From positions 62,001 to 126,000 of the forward strand of contig NZ_JAFLVX010000018.1 of assembly GCF_017316185.1 (NCBI RefSeq): a stretch of 64,000 nt of DNA. Reading direction: 5' to 3'. Position 1 is the stretch's first letter, and every line of letters begins with the position of its first letter. Shown piece after piece: positions 63,669-64,000 of this stretch. The notes beneath the pieces were generated by a model, which worked only from the letters and a program-made list of their open reading frames with translations, was not told where the DNA came from and searched no databases. This DNA is from Candidatus Vagococcus giribetii. GTDB lineage: Bacteria > Bacillota > Bacilli > Lactobacillales > Vagococcaceae. The position numbers were made by a program, and so were the translations under genes.

Positions 63669-63706
63669 AGCTAGAGTGGACCTTCGTCTTACTCTAGTTT
63701 TTTTAT
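63669..63706 (+). terminator. Terminator after trmFO
   Basis: CTAGAGT and ACTCTAG close a stem with GAC/GTC inside (63671-63697), followed by T7. Confidence 0.9.
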
Positions 63707-63759
63707 CCTAAAAAAAGTATGAACAAATTGTGTCATTTTTTCGTTAAATTCATTAAATT

Positions 63760-63789
63760 CTGACAATTGATTTGTTTTACCTTTATGAT
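63760..63789 (+). promoter_or_regulatory. Probable xerC promoter
   Basis: CTGACA (63760-63765) and TATGAT (63784-63789) with an 18-base spacer, 45 bases before the start codon. Confidence 0.5.
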
Positions 63790-63833
63790 TGTGTTACATT
63801 GTTCTTGTAATTTACTGGAAAGGATTTCAAAAG

Positions 63834-64000
63834 ATGGATCATTTAACTGAATTTTTAAGGTACATTGTTATTGAAAGACAGTATTCGGATAAAACCAGGC
63901 AAGCTTACGAAGATGACATTTTAGATTATTTTGCTTTTTTAAAAGAATCAGGGGACGACGATTATTTGAATGTGACTATTCAGGATATTCGAATTTACTT
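63834..64000 (+). CDS. xerC: Tyrosine recombinase XerC, N-terminal fragment
   Basis: Partial, truncated by the right edge after about 55 residues. The visible part, HLTEFLRYIVIERQYSDKTR followed by QAYEDDILDYFAFLKES, is the SAM-like core-binding domain of a Xer recombinase. The position after topA-trmFO is that of xerC (codV) in Bacillus, which precedes clpQ-clpY-codY. It is the likely partner of the XerD at 15 kb. The catalytic domain is not visible. Confidence 0.85.
   Translation, partial: MDHLTEFLRYIVIERQYSDKTRQAYEDDILDYFAFLKESGDDDYLNVTIQDIRIY

Overview
The window is an ordinary-looking stretch of chromosome from an AT-rich Gram-positive bacterium of the Bacillota. Gene content and order fit a lactic acid bacterium of the Enterococcaceae, and Vagococcus or a close relative is my guess. 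The signs are ScpA/ScpB, DnaE alongside the PolC-type lifestyle, RbgA, YozE, YpmS, DegV and CtpA-type proteins, an ECF riboflavin transporter under an FMN riboswitch, a 2-oxo acid dehydrogenase operon linked to ptb-buk, and strong Shine-Dalgarno sites. I see no rRNA, tRNA, CRISPR array, IS element, prophage or plasmid function.

Layout. 1-3500: 5' end of a GntR regulator (minus), an AzgA-type purine permease, a small unknown protein with a PmrA-like exporter, and a DUF2929 protein. 3600-9950: dnaE and the glycolytic pair pfkA-pyk. 10000-13300: a NorA-type exporter, azlCD and cvfB. 13300-15200: fur behind a perfect PerR box, tag, and an unknown membrane protein. 15300-19220: xerD, scpA, scpB, rluB, then FMN riboswitch and ribU. 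19480-21350: an OatA-like acetyltransferase. 21430-32140: a block sharing order with the Bacillus fer-ypbB-recQ-ypbE, cmk-rpsA, der, hup and ypiA-ypiB regions. At the place where Bacillus carries its aro/trp operon, between hup and ypiA, this genome has one gene that looks like a degenerate 3-dehydroquinate synthase.

32160-42900: a catabolic module. A D-2-hydroxyacid dehydrogenase and a LysR regulator (both minus) face an operon of E3 (lpd), a PfoR/PTS-IIC-like membrane protein, E1 alpha, E1 beta, E2, phosphotransacylase, acyl kinase and a small unknown protein. The operon would turn a 2-oxo acid into acyl-CoA, acyl-phosphate and acid plus ATP, while the hydroxyacid dehydrogenase offers the reductive route. 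42900-46620: a YitT protein (minus) opposite a MazG-like hydrolase, dapB, cca and a FlK-like thioesterase. 46700-52030: an unknown 152-residue protein, an ABC-F ATPase, thyA-folA, a permuted NlpC/P60-like protein and a PAQR/hemolysin III protein.

52100-57490: degV, a GDSL hydrolase, ypmS, msrA, yozE, a CtpA-type protease and signal peptidase I. 57500-64000: rbgA, rnhB, dprA, topA, trmFO and the start of xerC, a classic Bacillota order.

The points most worth following are the AroB-like relic between hup and ypiA, the PfoR-like membrane protein inside the dehydrogenase operon, the PerR-box architecture at fur, and several small unknown genes and operator-like repeats. Most of the window is housekeeping. 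I found no clear new defence or mobile system. All family calls come from reading motifs and remembered family sequences; no search was run.
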